This document shows, piece after piece, positions 26,443 through 35,922 of a stretch of 64,000 nt of DNA (position 1 is the stretch's first letter; each line of letters starts with the position of its first letter). The position numbers and the translations under genes are program-made. This DNA comes from an uncultured Pelagimonas sp. Its GTDB lineage: Bacteria > Pseudomonadota > Alphaproteobacteria > Rhodobacterales > Rhodobacteraceae. The DNA is taken from positions 806,001-870,000 of the forward strand of contig CANMIH010000001.1 in NCBI GenBank assembly GCA_947497905.1. The letters are read 5' to 3'. Under the pieces are notes generated by a model. The model had not been told where the DNA came from, searched no databases, and saw only the letters and a program-made list of their open reading frames with translations.

Positions 26443-28257
26443 ATGGCTATGACACCGCTTTTGCAACTTTCGCAGATCTCGCTGACTTTTGGTGGCGATC
26501 CCGTTTTTGATGACCTGTCTTTGACTGTCCAGCCCGGCGACCGCGTGGCGCTTGTGGGCCGGAACGGTTCGGGAAAATCCACACTGATGAAGGTGATGGC
26601 CGGTTTGGTCGAAGCCGATCGTGGCGAACACGTTGTGCCCTCAGGCACTTCAGTGGGATACATGGAGCAGGAGCCGGATCTGTCGGGTTTTGCCACTTTG
26701 GGCGATTTCGCAGCGTCAAGCCTTGCGCCGTCCGAAATGTACCGGGTGGAGCGCGCGGGCGAGGGGCTTAAGTTCGATCCTGAACGCGCGGTTGAAACCG
26801 CCTCAGGTGGGGAGCGCCGCCGAGCTGCTCTGGCCAAGCTGATGGCGGAAGAGCCAGATCTGATGTTGTTGGACGAACCCACCAACCACCTGGACATCGA
26901 AGCCATTGGCTGGTTGGAAAATGAGCTGAAGACCACGCGGCGCGGCTTTGTCCTGATCTCACACGACCGCCGGTTTCTGACAGAGCTGACCCGCGCGACG
27001 TTATGGATTGATCGTGGCAAGGTGCGTCGTCAGGAACAGGGTTTTGGCGCCTTTGAAGCCTGGCGTGACAAGACCTGGGAAGATGAGGACATGCAGCGGC
27101 ACAAGCTTGATCGTAAGATCAAGTCTGAGGCCCGTTGGGCGGTCGAAGGCATCTCTGCGCGTCGCACCCGGAACCAGGGACGTCTTCGTGCACTTCAGGA
27201 CCTGCGTAAAGAGCGTGCCGGTCAGATCAAGCGTCAGGGCGCGGCGGCAATGGCGCTTGCTGCGGCACCGAAGTCTGGCAAGAAAGTCATCGAAGCAACT
27301 GGATTAAAACACGCTTTTGGCGACAAGCAGATTGTCCGCAATCTCACGCTGACGGTTCAGCGCGGGGATCGCGTGGCCTTTGTTGGCCCCAACGGTGTTG
27401 GCAAAACCACCCTGATCAAGTTGCTGATGGGAGAGATGCAGCCGGATGAGGGTACCGTCAAACTTGGCACCAATCTGATGCCGGCTGTGTTCGATCAGAG
27501 CCGGGCGCAGCTTGATCCCGATCGCTCGCTCTGGGAGAACCTGACCGGCGACAAAGACATGCAGGTGTCGGGCAAAGCGGATCAGGTGATGGTGCGTGGG
27601 CAACCCAAACACGTGGTTGGCTATCTCAAAGAATTCCTGTTCGACGATGCGCAGGCCCGTGCGCCCGTCCGGTCTTTGTCCGGGGGCGAGAAGGCACGGT
27701 TGCTACTGGCCAAGCTGATGGCGCGTGAATCGAATCTTTTGGTGCTCGACGAACCGACCAACGATCTCGACGTTGAATCTCTCGATCTGCTGCAAGAGAT
27801 CCTGGATGACTACGACGGCACCGTGATGTTGATCAGCCACGACCGGGATTTCCTGGATCGTGTTTCGACAACCACCATTGCGATGGAAGGCCGGGGTCAG
27901 GCCGTGGTCTATGCCGGGGGCTGGAGCGATTATCAGTCCCAACGCAAAGCGGATGAGGCTACAACCAAGGAAAAGTCCAAACCCAAGAAGGACAAAGCGG
28001 CGCAGGACAGCAAAGCGACCTCTGGTTCAGATGGGCTTAGCTTTACCGAGAAACATCGGCTTGAGGCTTTGCCAGGTGAAATCGACCGTCTAACCGCCGA
28101 GATTGCCAAGTTGGAAGAGTTCATGGCCGCGCCGGATCTGTTCACCAAAGAGCCAGTGAAATTCCAGAAAGCAACCGAAGCTTTGGTCGAACGTCAATCC
28201 GCCCTGGATGCGGCCGAAGAAGAATGGCTGATCCTTGCGGAGAAAGCAGAAGGCTAG
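26443..28257 (+). CDS. ABC-F family ATPase (Uup/EttA type)
   Basis: 604 residues with two ABC ATPase domains and no membrane part. Domain 1 has Walker [10 protein letters not shown] (about 38-46), the signature ASGGERRR and Walker [13 protein letters not shown]; domain 2 has [18 protein letters not shown] and [13 protein letters not shown] charged linker lies between them, and a lysine-rich C-terminal coiled coil (about 510-600) resembles Uup. These proteins act on ribosomes or, for Uup, on DNA structures. The coiled-coil tail favours Uup, but I do not assign the symbol. Confidence 0.92.
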   Translation: MAMTPLLQLSQISLTFGGDPVFDDLSLTVQPGDRVALVGRNGSGKSTLMKVMAGLVEADRGEHVVPSGTSVGYMEQEPDLSGFATLGDFAASSLAPSEMYRVERAGEGLKFDPERAVETASGGERRRAALAKLMAEEPDLMLLDEPTNHLDIEAIGWLENELKTTRRGFVLISHDRRFLTELTRATLWIDRGKVRRQEQGFGAFEAWRDKTWEDEDMQRHKLDRKIKSEARWAVEGISARRTRNQGRLRALQDLRKERAGQIKRQGAAAMALAAAPKSGKKVIEATGLKHAFGDKQIVRNLTLTVQRGDRVAFVGPNGVGKTTLIKLLMGEMQPDEGTVKLGTNLMPAVFDQSRAQLDPDRSLWENLTGDKDMQVSGKADQVMVRGQPKHVVGYLKEFLFDDAQARAPVRSLSGGEKARLLLAKLMARESNLLVLDEPTNDLDVESLDLLQEILDDYDGTVMLISHDRDFLDRVSTTTIAMEGRGQAVVYAGGWSDYQSQRKADEATTKEKSKPKKDKAAQDSKATSGSDGLSFTEKHRLEALPGEIDRLTAEIAKLEEFMAAPDLFTKEPVKFQKATEALVERQSALDAAEEEWLILAEKAEG

Positions 28258-28260
28258 GGG

Positions 28261-29337
28261 CTAGCGCAGCCCCAACCATTTTGACAAAACCGTCAACTCC
28301 ACCACCGTCATCAAAATCCGGGCGATGTGGTGGAGGCTGACCAAGGCAGGATTGGCCGCAAGACTGAGCGCGATAATTGACATCTCGGTGACGCCGCCCG
28401 GCGCAAAACTGATCAAAAGCACCAGCACGTCGATCCCCGTGGCGGCATGCAGCACAACTGCAAAACCAAGGCCCAGCAACAGCATAAAGCCCACAGACAA
28501 AAGGCTAAGCCAGAGCGCCCGACGCAGCAAAGCGCCATCGACCCCGGCAAAACGCAACCCAAGGCTCGCGCCAATCACCATTTGAGCCAGTGCGATCAGC
28601 CAGATGGGAAGATGGAGATCCACCACGCCGCTCAGATTGATCGCCGCCGCCAAAACCATCGGACCAATCAATTGTGAGGCGGGTAATTGGATCAAACCCG
28701 CCAGATACAGGCCCGCCAGCGCCGTTAGGGCGATCATAATCATCGTGCCAAACGCCACCTCATTTGATCCGCTGCTCTGCATGCCCGCGGCACTTCCAAC
28801 CGGTGTGCCCAACCAGAGCGATATGGCCAGAGGCAGCACGCTGACCACGACGATGATACGCAGGAACTGTTGCATCATCAGTGCCTGCATATCTGCGCCG
28901 GCTTTTTCGCCAAACAGGATGCTCTCCATCAACCCACCGGGAGTACCCGCAAAAAAGGCGGTGGGCCGATCTAACCCGCCAATGCGTTGAAAAATAGCCA
29001 TATTGCCGAATTGCGCGGCGAGGGTGAATACCACTAGGGCTGCGATGGTTAGCGGCAGTTGCGCCGCCATCATCAAAAGATCCGCGGTCACCTGCGTGCC
29101 AATCATTACACCAATCAAGCCGACAAAAAACGTGCGAAACGGCAGGGGGAAGGCATAGCCCTCCAACACCTGTGGCGGGCGCGTGAGCACCAATGCGGCA
29201 TTACCTAAAAGCGGTCCAAGCATCCAGGGCATGGGAAGGCCAAGAAAGACCGCGATGCAGGCACCCAAGGCACCAGTGGCCAAAACAAGGAGCGTGCGAA
29301 GGACAGTTGAAAAATCAGGTCTATATAAAATGGGCAT
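28261..29337 (-). CDS. AbrB-family membrane protein (putative ammonia monooxygenase-like)
   Basis: 358 residues with ten or so hydrophobic segments in two repeated halves (about 10-150 and 180-350), as in the AbrB family of inner-membrane proteins often mis-annotated as ammonia monooxygenase. The repeat motif WMLGPLLGNAAL in the first half matches QLIGPMVLAAAINL in the second, and GTPGGLMESILFG matches FAPGGVTEMSIIAL. Function is unproven in the family; a transport or regulatory role has been proposed. Convergent with the ABC-F gene (three-base gap) and divergent from dusA. Confidence 0.85.
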   Translation of the reverse strand: MPILYRPDFSTVLRTLLVLATGALGACIAVFLGLPMPWMLGPLLGNAALVLTRPPQVLEGYAFPLPFRTFFVGLIGVMIGTQVTADLLMMAAQLPLTIAALVVFTLAAQFGNMAIFQRIGGLDRPTAFFAGTPGGLMESILFGEKAGADMQALMMQQFLRIIVVVSVLPLAISLWLGTPVGSAAGMQSSGSNEVAFGTMIMIALTALAGLYLAGLIQLPASQLIGPMVLAAAINLSGVVDLHLPIWLIALAQMVIGASLGLRFAGVDGALLRRALWLSLLSVGFMLLLGLGFAVVLHAATGIDVLVLLISFAPGGVTEMSIIALSLAANPALVSLHHIARILMTVVELTVLSKWLGLR

Positions 29338-29479
29338 AGCCCTGTCATACGTGCATGCCGTCTATGTCACAAGCGTGAGGGAGTGGACGGCGGACCAAGG
29401 TGTGCTACATCCCGTGCCACCCGACTCAACGCGCCATTTCCTCACCGCCACGGGTGGCGCTCAAACTGGAGACCAAATC

Positions 29480-30475
29480 GTGCCCACCCCAGTGACACAC
29501 GCCGCCCGCCTGTCCGTCGCCCCGATGATGGATTGGACCGATGCACGGTGTCGTTATTTGCATCGTCTGATCAGCCGTGAGACGCTTCTTTACACTGAGA
29601 TGGTGACTGCGCCTGCTTTGGTGCGGGGTGGGGCTTTGCACCTGCTGGAGTATCACCCTGAAGAACACCCGGTGGCGTTGCAGCTTGGGGGATCCGATCC
29701 GGTTGAGCTGGCGCAGGCGGCGAAATTGGGCGCGCAGGCGGGATATGACGAGATCAATCTGAACTGTGGCTGTCCCTCGGACCGGGTGCAGTCTGGCACC
29801 TTTGGAGCTGTTTTGATGAAACACCCTGAGCTGGTTGCCGACTGTGTCGCCGCTATGGGTGAGGCCGTTGATGTCGAGGTGACGGTGAAATGCCGCATTG
29901 GTGTCGATGATCAGGATCCAGAAGTGGTTTTGCCCGAGTTTCTGACACGCATTGATGCGGCGGGTGTGAAACGTGTGACCATCCATGCGCGAAAGGCTTG
30001 GCTTCAGGGCTTGTCGCCCAAGGAAAATCGCGATGTTCCGCCACTGGACTACGATCTGGTCAAGCGGATGAAACAACAGTTCCCGCATCTGCATATCTCG
30101 ATCAACGGGGGCATTGCCGATTTGGACACGGCTGAGGCCTTGCTAAACAGCGGTCTGGACGGTGTGATGATTGGGCGTGCGGCCTATCACCAGCCCTGGG
30201 ATATCCTGGGCACGGCTGACGCACGGATTTTTGGTGTCGCGGGTGAGCAGAACGCCGAAGATATTGTACGCCAGATGCTGCCCTTCATCGAGGCTCATAT
30301 CGAAGACGGCGGCAAGCTGCATCAGGTGACCCGGCATATGCTGGGACTTTTTGCGGGGCGACCCGGCGCGCGGCGCTGGCGGCAAATTTTATCGACGGGA
30401 GCAACGCGCAAAGGTGCAGGCACCGATGTGGTGGAAGAGGCGCTTGGCGCTGTAACAACTGAGCAGGCTGCCTGA
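29480..30475 (+). CDS. dusA: tRNA-dihydrouridine synthase A
   Basis: 331-residue FMN enzyme that reduces U20/U20a in the D loop of tRNA. Opens with RLSVAPMMDWTDARCRY, the DusA signature. It has the catalytic cysteine in EINLNCGCPSDRVQSG, the VKCRIGVDD region and the phosphate-binding NGGIADLDTAEALL with GVMIGRAAY. The GTG start at 29480 has GGAGA about eight bases upstream and gives the family N-terminus; the frame is open further up but without support. Confidence 0.94.
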   Translation: MPTPVTHAARLSVAPMMDWTDARCRYLHRLISRETLLYTEMVTAPALVRGGALHLLEYHPEEHPVALQLGGSDPVELAQAAKLGAQAGYDEINLNCGCPSDRVQSGTFGAVLMKHPELVADCVAAMGEAVDVEVTVKCRIGVDDQDPEVVLPEFLTRIDAAGVKRVTIHARKAWLQGLSPKENRDVPPLDYDLVKRMKQQFPHLHISINGGIADLDTAEALLNSGLDGVMIGRAAYHQPWDILGTADARIFGVAGEQNAEDIVRQMLPFIEAHIEDGGKLHQVTRHMLGLFAGRPGARRWRQILSTGATRKGAGTDVVEEALGAVTTEQAA

Positions 30476-30477
30476 TT

Positions 30478-31296
30478 ATGCAGGACTTTATGTCGTTTCT
30501 ACCGTTCCTTGGCCTTCTTCTTGTGTCTTCGGGCTTTGCGGGCGTTCTGGCCGGTCTTTTGGGCGTTGGCGGCGGGATCGTCCTTGTCCCTGTGTTTTTC
30601 TACATCTTTGGTGGATTGGGATATGACGGGCCGATGTTGATGCAGGTCTGTCTGGCAACCTCTTTGGGCACCATCATTGTTACCTCGCTGCGCTCGGTGC
30701 AGTCCCATAACAAACGCGGTGCTGTTCAGTGGGATATTCTGCGGGGCTGGGCCCCGGGTATTGTTCTGGGGGCGGTGATTGGCGTGTTGATCGCGGCTCA
30801 ACTGCGGTCAGATGCTCTGGTGGTGATCTTTGGCGTGCTGGCCGGGATTATTGGTCTGTATCTGGCCTTTGGCAAAGATAGCTGGCGTTTGGGGAATGCG
30901 ATGCCCGGCGGTGTCGGGCGCATGACCCTGTCGCCGCTGGTTGGCTTCATGTCCGTGTTGATGGGGATCGGAGGTGGCAGCTTTGGGGTCCCGCTCATGA
31001 CGTTGTTTGGCGTGCCAACCCATCGGGCTGTGGCCACAGCCGCAGGCTTTGGCGTGCTGATCGCTGTGCCGTCGGTGATCGGATTTTTGTTTCTTCAGGT
31101 TGCAGAGGCACCGCCCTTTACTTTGGGCGCGGTCAACCTCCCGGCCTTTGCCATCGCGGTGTCGATGACGGTGATCACCGCACCGTTGGGCGCCCGGTTG
31201 GCCCATGCGCTTCCCGCCGCTCGGTTGCGGAGGATCTTTGGCATCTTCCTGCTCGCCGTTGGGGCGAATATGTTGCGTAAGGCCGTTTGGGGATGA
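30478..31296 (+). CDS. TauE/SafE family anion exporter
   Basis: 272 residues with about eight transmembrane helices in two halves, each with a glycine-rich repeat: AGLLGVGGGIVLVPVFFYI and MSVLMGIGGGSFGVPLMTLFG. The family moves sulfite, sulfoacetate or other organosulfur anions out of the cell. It starts two bases after dusA and overlaps the PhyH-like oxygenase gene by four bases (ATGA), so a dusA-safE-oxygenase transcript is likely. Substrate not known. Confidence 0.92.
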   Translation: MQDFMSFLPFLGLLLVSSGFAGVLAGLLGVGGGIVLVPVFFYIFGGLGYDGPMLMQVCLATSLGTIIVTSLRSVQSHNKRGAVQWDILRGWAPGIVLGAVIGVLIAAQLRSDALVVIFGVLAGIIGLYLAFGKDSWRLGNAMPGGVGRMTLSPLVGFMSVLMGIGGGSFGVPLMTLFGVPTHRAVATAAGFGVLIAVPSVIGFLFLQVAEAPPFTLGAVNLPAFAIAVSMTVITAPLGARLAHALPAARLRRIFGIFLLAVGANMLRKAVWG

Positions 31297-32072
31297 GCGT
31301 GTTCGAAACCCGTGGGTGGGTCAAATTTCCCTATGACCCAGATATCTATGCCTGGAGCCGGGCCGCCTATCAGACTGGATTGGTGGCGGTTGAAGATCCT
31401 GCGATCAGAGAGACCTGGCTGGATTGCGAGGGCACCTGGTTTATCGGTGTCGATGCTTTGCCAAATGACGCGTTAGGGCGTTTGGGTGATGTGCCTCTGG
31501 CCGGGGCGGCGGTTGACTATCTGGGAGACATGCCCCCGCTGCACAAAGCGCAGCTGTCGGTGACCTATCCCGGCTATCCGCGCCCGCGCAAAACCGAAGG
31601 TGAGGCGGCCTTTCGCTATCGGGCCAAACGGGATGCGGCCCATGTCGATGGCATTCTGCCCCACGGACCCGACCGTGTGCGGCAGGTGAGCGATCCGCAT
31701 GCCTTTGTCTTGGGGCTGCCCGTGACTGAGGCCAGTGAAGACGCCAGCCCGCTTGTTGTCTGGGATCGCAGCCATGAAATTATGGGGCGGGCGTTTCGCG
31801 ATACGTTTCTACAGCACGACCCCGGTGAGTGGTCCACATTGGACATCACCGAAGCCTATCAGGCGGCGCGAAAACACTGTTTCGAACACTGTGATCGGAT
31901 CACACTGCCTGCCCGACCCGGCGAGGCGATTTTGATGCATCGTCATTGTTTGCATGGGGTTGCGCCATGGGGTGATTCTGCCGTCGCACCGCCAGAGGGA
32001 CGGATGATCGCCTATTTTCGTCCCGAATTTCAAAACGGAATAATGGACTGGGTCTCTGAAAAACCGTTCTGA
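31293..32072 (+). CDS. PhyH-like Fe(II)/2-oxoglutarate dioxygenase, putative
   Basis: 259 residues. A double-stranded beta-helix oxygenase pattern is visible: an HxD-type iron site in RDAAHVDGIL (about residues 113-121), a central VLGLPVTEASEDASPLVVWDRSH, and a distal histidine in RHCLHGVAPW near residue 218, followed by RMIAYFRPEF with the 2-oxoglutarate-binding arginine. The layout is that of the phytanoyl-CoA dioxygenase superfamily. Start overlaps the TauE stop (ATGA). Substrate unknown; the coupling to an anion exporter is the only hint. Confidence 0.78.
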   Translation: MSVFETRGWVKFPYDPDIYAWSRAAYQTGLVAVEDPAIRETWLDCEGTWFIGVDALPNDALGRLGDVPLAGAAVDYLGDMPPLHKAQLSVTYPGYPRPRKTEGEAAFRYRAKRDAAHVDGILPHGPDRVRQVSDPHAFVLGLPVTEASEDASPLVVWDRSHEIMGRAFRDTFLQHDPGEWSTLDITEAYQAARKHCFEHCDRITLPARPGEAILMHRHCLHGVAPWGDSAVAPPEGRMIAYFRPEFQNGIMDWVSEKPF

Positions 32073-32122
32073 TATGTAAATTTTCCGCTAAAACCTAACA
32101 CCGACCGTTCGCGTCAGTGAAC

Positions 32123-32147
32123 CAATCGTTTGGGATGATCACGATTG
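32123..32147. promoter_or_regulatory. Inverted repeat upstream of the RTX gene
   Basis: Seven-base arms CAATCGT and ACGATTG are separated by eleven bases, 84 bases before the RTX-repeat gene start. The size and spacing suit a dimeric regulator. No protein is assigned. Confidence 0.3.
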
Positions 32148-32230
32148 TTCTGGAAGGGGAATATCTATCTGATTTTAGTAGATTTGCGCTGATTCTTCTG
32201 TACCGTTAAAGGCGAATTTGGAGAATCGAT

Positions 32231-33676
32231 ATGCTGCTTTTAATGATTGCTGCGCCGCTTCTGATTGGCGCCGCGCTGATTGGTCTGGACTTCGGAGATG
32301 ACAATTCAAGCTCGTCTTCCTCAGGTCCAAGTGGAACCCCAACAACGGGGAATGATGTCATCGACGGTGGAGCTACCGGCGATTTGATTTCATCTCTGGC
32401 CGGCAACGACCTCGTGAATGGCAATGGTGGCAATGACACCATCAATGGCGCCGAAGGCAATGATAGCCTGCGTGGCCAGGCCGGCAATGACAGCATTGAC
32501 GGCGGCATTGGCAATGACCGGGGCTATGGCGGTGACGGCGATGACACCGTTATCGGCGGTGCCGGTGATGACACGGTTGCCGGTGATGGCGGCAATGACC
32601 TTATCCAGGGTGGCGAAGGTCTCGACCTTCTTGAAGGCAATGCAGGCAATGACAACCTGCAGGGCGAAGCCGGTGCGGACCGTCTGTTCGGTCACGCAGG
32701 TAACGACACGCTGGATGGTGGCGCCGGGAATGACACCCTGTATAGCGCTGAAGGCGACGACAGCCTGACCGGTGGTGCCGACAATGACGAGCTGCGCACC
32801 GAAGCTGGCTCGGACACGCTTCAGGGTGGTGATGGCGAAGACACGCTGGCCGCCGTGACCAGCAGCGACACCAATGCGGACTCCTTCTTTGGTGGAGCAG
32901 GGAACGACGTTCTGACCGGTAGTGCCGCTACAGGCAACACGTTGGACGGTGGAACCGAGAACGACACCATCACCTCTGCTGGTGCAAATGACACTGTTCT
33001 GGGCGGAGATGGGGATGATGTCATCACCGGAAGTTCGGGGGGCAACAGCTCGATCGACGGTGGAGCAGATGATGACACCATCACGACCTCGGGCGCAGGC
33101 GATACTGTGACGGGTGGAGCTGGCAACGACACCATCACCTTCTCGGGCACCTCAACAGATGCTGCGAAAGACATCGACGCGGGTACAGGCAACGACACGG
33201 TGAATGGCTCAGCCGCAAGCGCGGTTGTCGCAACCGGAGCAGGGACCGACACCGTCACCTTGTCCGCTGGGGCGACTGCAACGCTGACCCTGACCACTGG
33301 TGATGATGCTGATACCATCAGCGTCTCGGGGTACACTGGCACCATTGATGCGGGCGCAGGCGATGACAGCTTCACAACCACGGACACCGATGCGCTGTTC
33401 ACTGGCGGCACGGGTGCGGATACGCTGACAATCACCGGCGACACGGCTGATGCAGGCTCGGCCGCCTTTGTGGACTTTGTTTCGGGTGAAGATGTGCTGG
33501 TGTTTAACGTGCCAGCTGCAAGTGTTGGAACCTCGGCGGTCGCGGTAACACCTGACACCTCCGGTCCTTCGGGCACCGCGTTCCGCGTGGATGTAACCAT
33601 CGGTGGTACGGTGGCTGCGTCGGTCTACACCAACGTCAGCCCCATCGCGTCGGACTATTCGATCGTTGGCGTCTAA
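32231..33676 (+). CDS. RTX-type calcium-binding repeat protein with N-terminal membrane anchor
   Basis: 481 residues. An N-terminal hydrophobic segment (LLLMIAAPLLIGAALIGLDFG) and a serine-rich linker lead into about 14-16 glycine/aspartate nonapeptides of the GGxGxDxxx type (residues 40-240). More degenerate Thr/Ala/Gly/Asp-rich repeats run to about 400, with a beta-rich C-terminal domain of about 80 residues. Such repeats form calcium-filled beta rolls in proteins outside the cell. The N-terminal segment could be a membrane anchor, unlike classical type I substrates, which are secreted by a C-terminal signal. No type I transporter is nearby. A ribosome site GGAG precedes the ATG. Confidence 0.87.
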   Translation: MLLLMIAAPLLIGAALIGLDFGDDNSSSSSSGPSGTPTTGNDVIDGGATGDLISSLAGNDLVNGNGGNDTINGAEGNDSLRGQAGNDSIDGGIGNDRGYGGDGDDTVIGGAGDDTVAGDGGNDLIQGGEGLDLLEGNAGNDNLQGEAGADRLFGHAGNDTLDGGAGNDTLYSAEGDDSLTGGADNDELRTEAGSDTLQGGDGEDTLAAVTSSDTNADSFFGGAGNDVLTGSAATGNTLDGGTENDTITSAGANDTVLGGDGDDVITGSSGGNSSIDGGADDDTITTSGAGDTVTGGAGNDTITFSGTSTDAAKDIDAGTGNDTVNGSAASAVVATGAGTDTVTLSAGATATLTLTTGDDADTISVSGYTGTIDAGAGDDSFTTTDTDALFTGGTGADTLTITGDTADAGSAAFVDFVSGEDVLVFNVPAASVGTSAVAVTPDTSGPSGTAFRVDVTIGGTVAASVYTNVSPIASDYSIVGV

Positions 33677-33700
33677 CAACAACACACCCCTTCAAATTCG

Positions 33701-33728
33701 AAAGCCCCGGTCATTGCCGGGGCTTTTT
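33701..33728 (+). terminator. Terminator after RTX gene
   Basis: Stem AAAGCCCCGG / CCGGGGCTTT with a six-base loop, then a T run. It ends the RTX transcript and could also serve the convergent minus-strand genes. Confidence 0.9.
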
Positions 33729-33776
33729 CTTTGGAGCAGGCACAAAATTTTTCGCGTTGCTAGCCGTTGCCGAAGT

Positions 33777-34010
33777 TTACTTCCGAGCCAGACGTGCCGC
33801 GCGGCCTCCGCGACGTTGGCTCAGCTGTGGTTTACGCTCAGGCAGCTCATCCATGATTTCACGGCGTTCATCCGGGTGCATTTTGGACCAGCGGCGGATC
33901 TCATCAACCGAACGAAAACAGCCGGTACAGATCTTGGCCTGCGGGTGAACCACGCAAAGCTTGACGCAGGGGCTCTCGATTTCGTTACGGCTCCAGACGT
34001 CGTCTTTCAT
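33777..34010 (-). CDS. DUF1289 small cysteine protein
   Basis: 77 residues with the DUF1289 pattern ESPCVKLCVVHPQAKICTGCFRSVDEIRRWSKM: four cysteines that may bind zinc or an iron-sulfur cluster, followed by an arginine-rich tail. The ATG at 34010 has GGAG six bases upstream. An in-frame ATG at 34037, overlapping the ruvX stop, has no such site. It is the last gene of the ccmI-ruvX-DUF1289 run. Function unknown. Confidence 0.87.
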   Translation of the reverse strand: MKDDVWSRNEIESPCVKLCVVHPQAKICTGCFRSVDEIRRWSKMHPDERREIMDELPERKPQLSQRRGGRAARLARK

Positions 34011-34033
34011 GTGGTCTCCACCCGCTGTGCTGG

Positions 34034-34501
34034 TCATTCGAAGTTGCGCATCCGATCAAGCGCTCCTTGAAGGATAAAGGAGGCGGCGATGTTGTCGATC
34101 ACCTCTGCGCGACGTTTTCGTGTCGCATCCGCCTCCAAAAGCGCTTTTTCAGCCGCCACAGTAGAGAGACGCTCATCCCAGAAGGAAATGGGACCCTCCC
34201 AAAGTTTGCTGAGATTACGGGCAAAGGCGCGGGTTGCCTGCGAACGCGGTCCTTCGCTGCCGTCCATGTTCAAGGGCAATCCCAGGATCACACCGGCCAC
34301 CTCGCGTTTGTTCAAAATCTCGATCAGCTGTTCCGCATCCAGCGTGAATTTCTTGCGCTTGATGGTTTCCAGCGGGCTTGCCACGCCGCGAAAGCTGTCT
34401 GAGACGGCAACACCAATGGTCTTGGTCCCCAGATCAAGACCGACAATGGCGCGCATGGGGGGCAGGGCCGCGTGAAACTCGGCGATGTCATTTGTGATCA
34501 T
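34034..34501 (-). CDS. ruvX: YqgF/RuvX family RNase H-fold nuclease
   Basis: 155 residues. The RNase H-like start IVGLDLGTKTIGVAVSD, with the first catalytic aspartate, is followed by GLPLNMDGSEGPRS and a late DERLSTVAAEKALLE (catalytic acid), plus DNIAASFILQG at the end. The family processes pre-16S rRNA 5' ends and is also called putative Holliday junction resolvase. The start overlaps the end of ccmI by four bases. Confidence 0.92.
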   Translation of the reverse strand: MITNDIAEFHAALPPMRAIVGLDLGTKTIGVAVSDSFRGVASPLETIKRKKFTLDAEQLIEILNKREVAGVILGLPLNMDGSEGPRSQATRAFARNLSKLWEGPISFWDERLSTVAAEKALLEADATRKRRAEVIDNIAASFILQGALDRMRNFE

Positions 34502-35748
34502 TTCAATCCTGCCCGCTGTGCGGCTGCGTTGATAAGGGCGATGCTCTCGGCGTTCTGAGCAAAGACAGACTGGGCTTCTCCCCAGATGGCTGCGGCGCGT
34601 TCGGTTTCCCCCAATACACCCAAAGCATTAATAAGTCGGGCCCATTCCTCGGCTGACCCACCTTCCTCTGCCAAACGTTCCGAAAGCTGTGAGACCATGC
34701 CCTGGATCATCTGCATGCGCTCTTCGGGCGTTAGCTCGGCGGCGGCGGCAACATCGTCACCTGAGGGGCCAGGCGCCTGAGGCGAGGCTGGGGCAGGGGA
34801 GGTGGGCAGATCCGGTAACTGATATCGGGACTGACCGGCAAGATACGCCATGTCCTCGATTTGATCGCGGATGGGCGGAACCCACGGGGCATCTGGTGGG
34901 CTGTCGCGCAGCAGGCTGTCCCACAAGCGAAACGCCACATCGGGGCGTCCGGTTTGGGCCATCATCAAACCACCGTAGTACCGGGCCACACCGTTCTGAC
35001 CGTCGAGGCTCAGCGCCATCTCAAGGGCGTCTTGTGCTTCAGGCGACACATACCCATTGGCAGAGAGGATCATCATATCGGCAAGATCGGTGTAATCTTT
35101 TGCATGGGCCTGGTCGCCCCGCAGAGCAATCACCTTTTCCTGTGCTTTCCAAGCGGCCGCATAGTTGCCCAAGGCGGCCTCGGAGCGGGTCAACAGAATA
35201 TGGCCCTGAAGATCATCCGGGCGCTCAACAACCGCTTTGCGCAGCTTGGTGACAAGCTCGACATATTCAACAGGCGCATCTGGCGAAACGGAAACAGGCA
35301 GTCTTGCTTCGACCTCGGCCTGACCCGGACGGTTGTCCCGGGCCTCGGCGGCATTGGCGATACGGGTTTCCAGTGGTAGATCCGGCAGGTTCGGCGCGCC
35401 AAGCTGGGTATAAAGGCCAAAACTGCCCCCAAGCACGCAAACCGCCATAAGCGCGGCAATCGCCATTCCAGTGGATCTGGGCTGGGTCTCCGCAGATGTC
35501 GCCGCCTGTGCTTTCGCATCCGCAGCCAACAGCCTGCGTGAGATTTCAACCCGCAGGCGCTCGGCTTCGTCCTGAGCGATCACGCCACGTGCGGTGTCGC
35601 GGTCAATTTCTTTCAGCTGATCGCGATAGACCTGCAAATCAAAGCTTTCCGCCGGGCCGGTTTCGCGTGTGCCACGCAAAAGCGACACCACCAAAAGCGC
35701 CACCAAAGCCAGCGCCAGCGCGCCAGTGAGGATCCAGAACACCATCAT
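34498..35748 (-). CDS. ccmI: Cytochrome c biogenesis protein CcmI
   Basis: 416 residues. Two N-terminal transmembrane helices (residues 3-24 and about 94-113) enclose a cytoplasmic leucine-zipper-like loop (DLQVYRDQLKEIDRDTARGVI). A long periplasmic part follows, with TPR helices (from about residue 130) that hold apocytochrome c for heme attachment. The pattern and length fit roseobacter and Rhodobacter CcmI. It lies alone from other ccm genes and is divergent from soxB, with a 174-base gap that holds both promoters. Confidence 0.9.
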   Translation of the reverse strand: MMVFWILTGALALALVALLVVSLLRGTRETGPAESFDLQVYRDQLKEIDRDTARGVIAQDEAERLRVEISRRLLAADAKAQAATSAETQPRSTGMAIAALMAVCVLGGSFGLYTQLGAPNLPDLPLETRIANAAEARDNRPGQAEVEARLPVSVSPDAPVEYVELVTKLRKAVVERPDDLQGHILLTRSEAALGNYAAAWKAQEKVIALRGDQAHAKDYTDLADMMILSANGYVSPEAQDALEMALSLDGQNGVARYYGGLMMAQTGRPDVAFRLWDSLLRDSPPDAPWVPPIRDQIEDMAYLAGQSRYQLPDLPTSPAPASPQAPGPSGDDVAAAAELTPEERMQMIQGMVSQLSERLAEEGGSAEEWARLINALGVLGETERAAAIWGEAQSVFAQNAESIALINAAAQRAGLK

Positions 35749-35922
35749 GCCTCCGTCAAGTTGGGTTATGATCTAATGCGCGATGGGTCAGATCAAAAGG
35801 GCAAATGGCGCATCTGTCACCCCATGTCGCAACAGCATCCCATTGTGGCGGTTGCAGAAGGAGCCATTTGACGGAAACGATACATAAATCCCTATGACAC
35901 CCAAAACCCGGATTCGAGGCCT

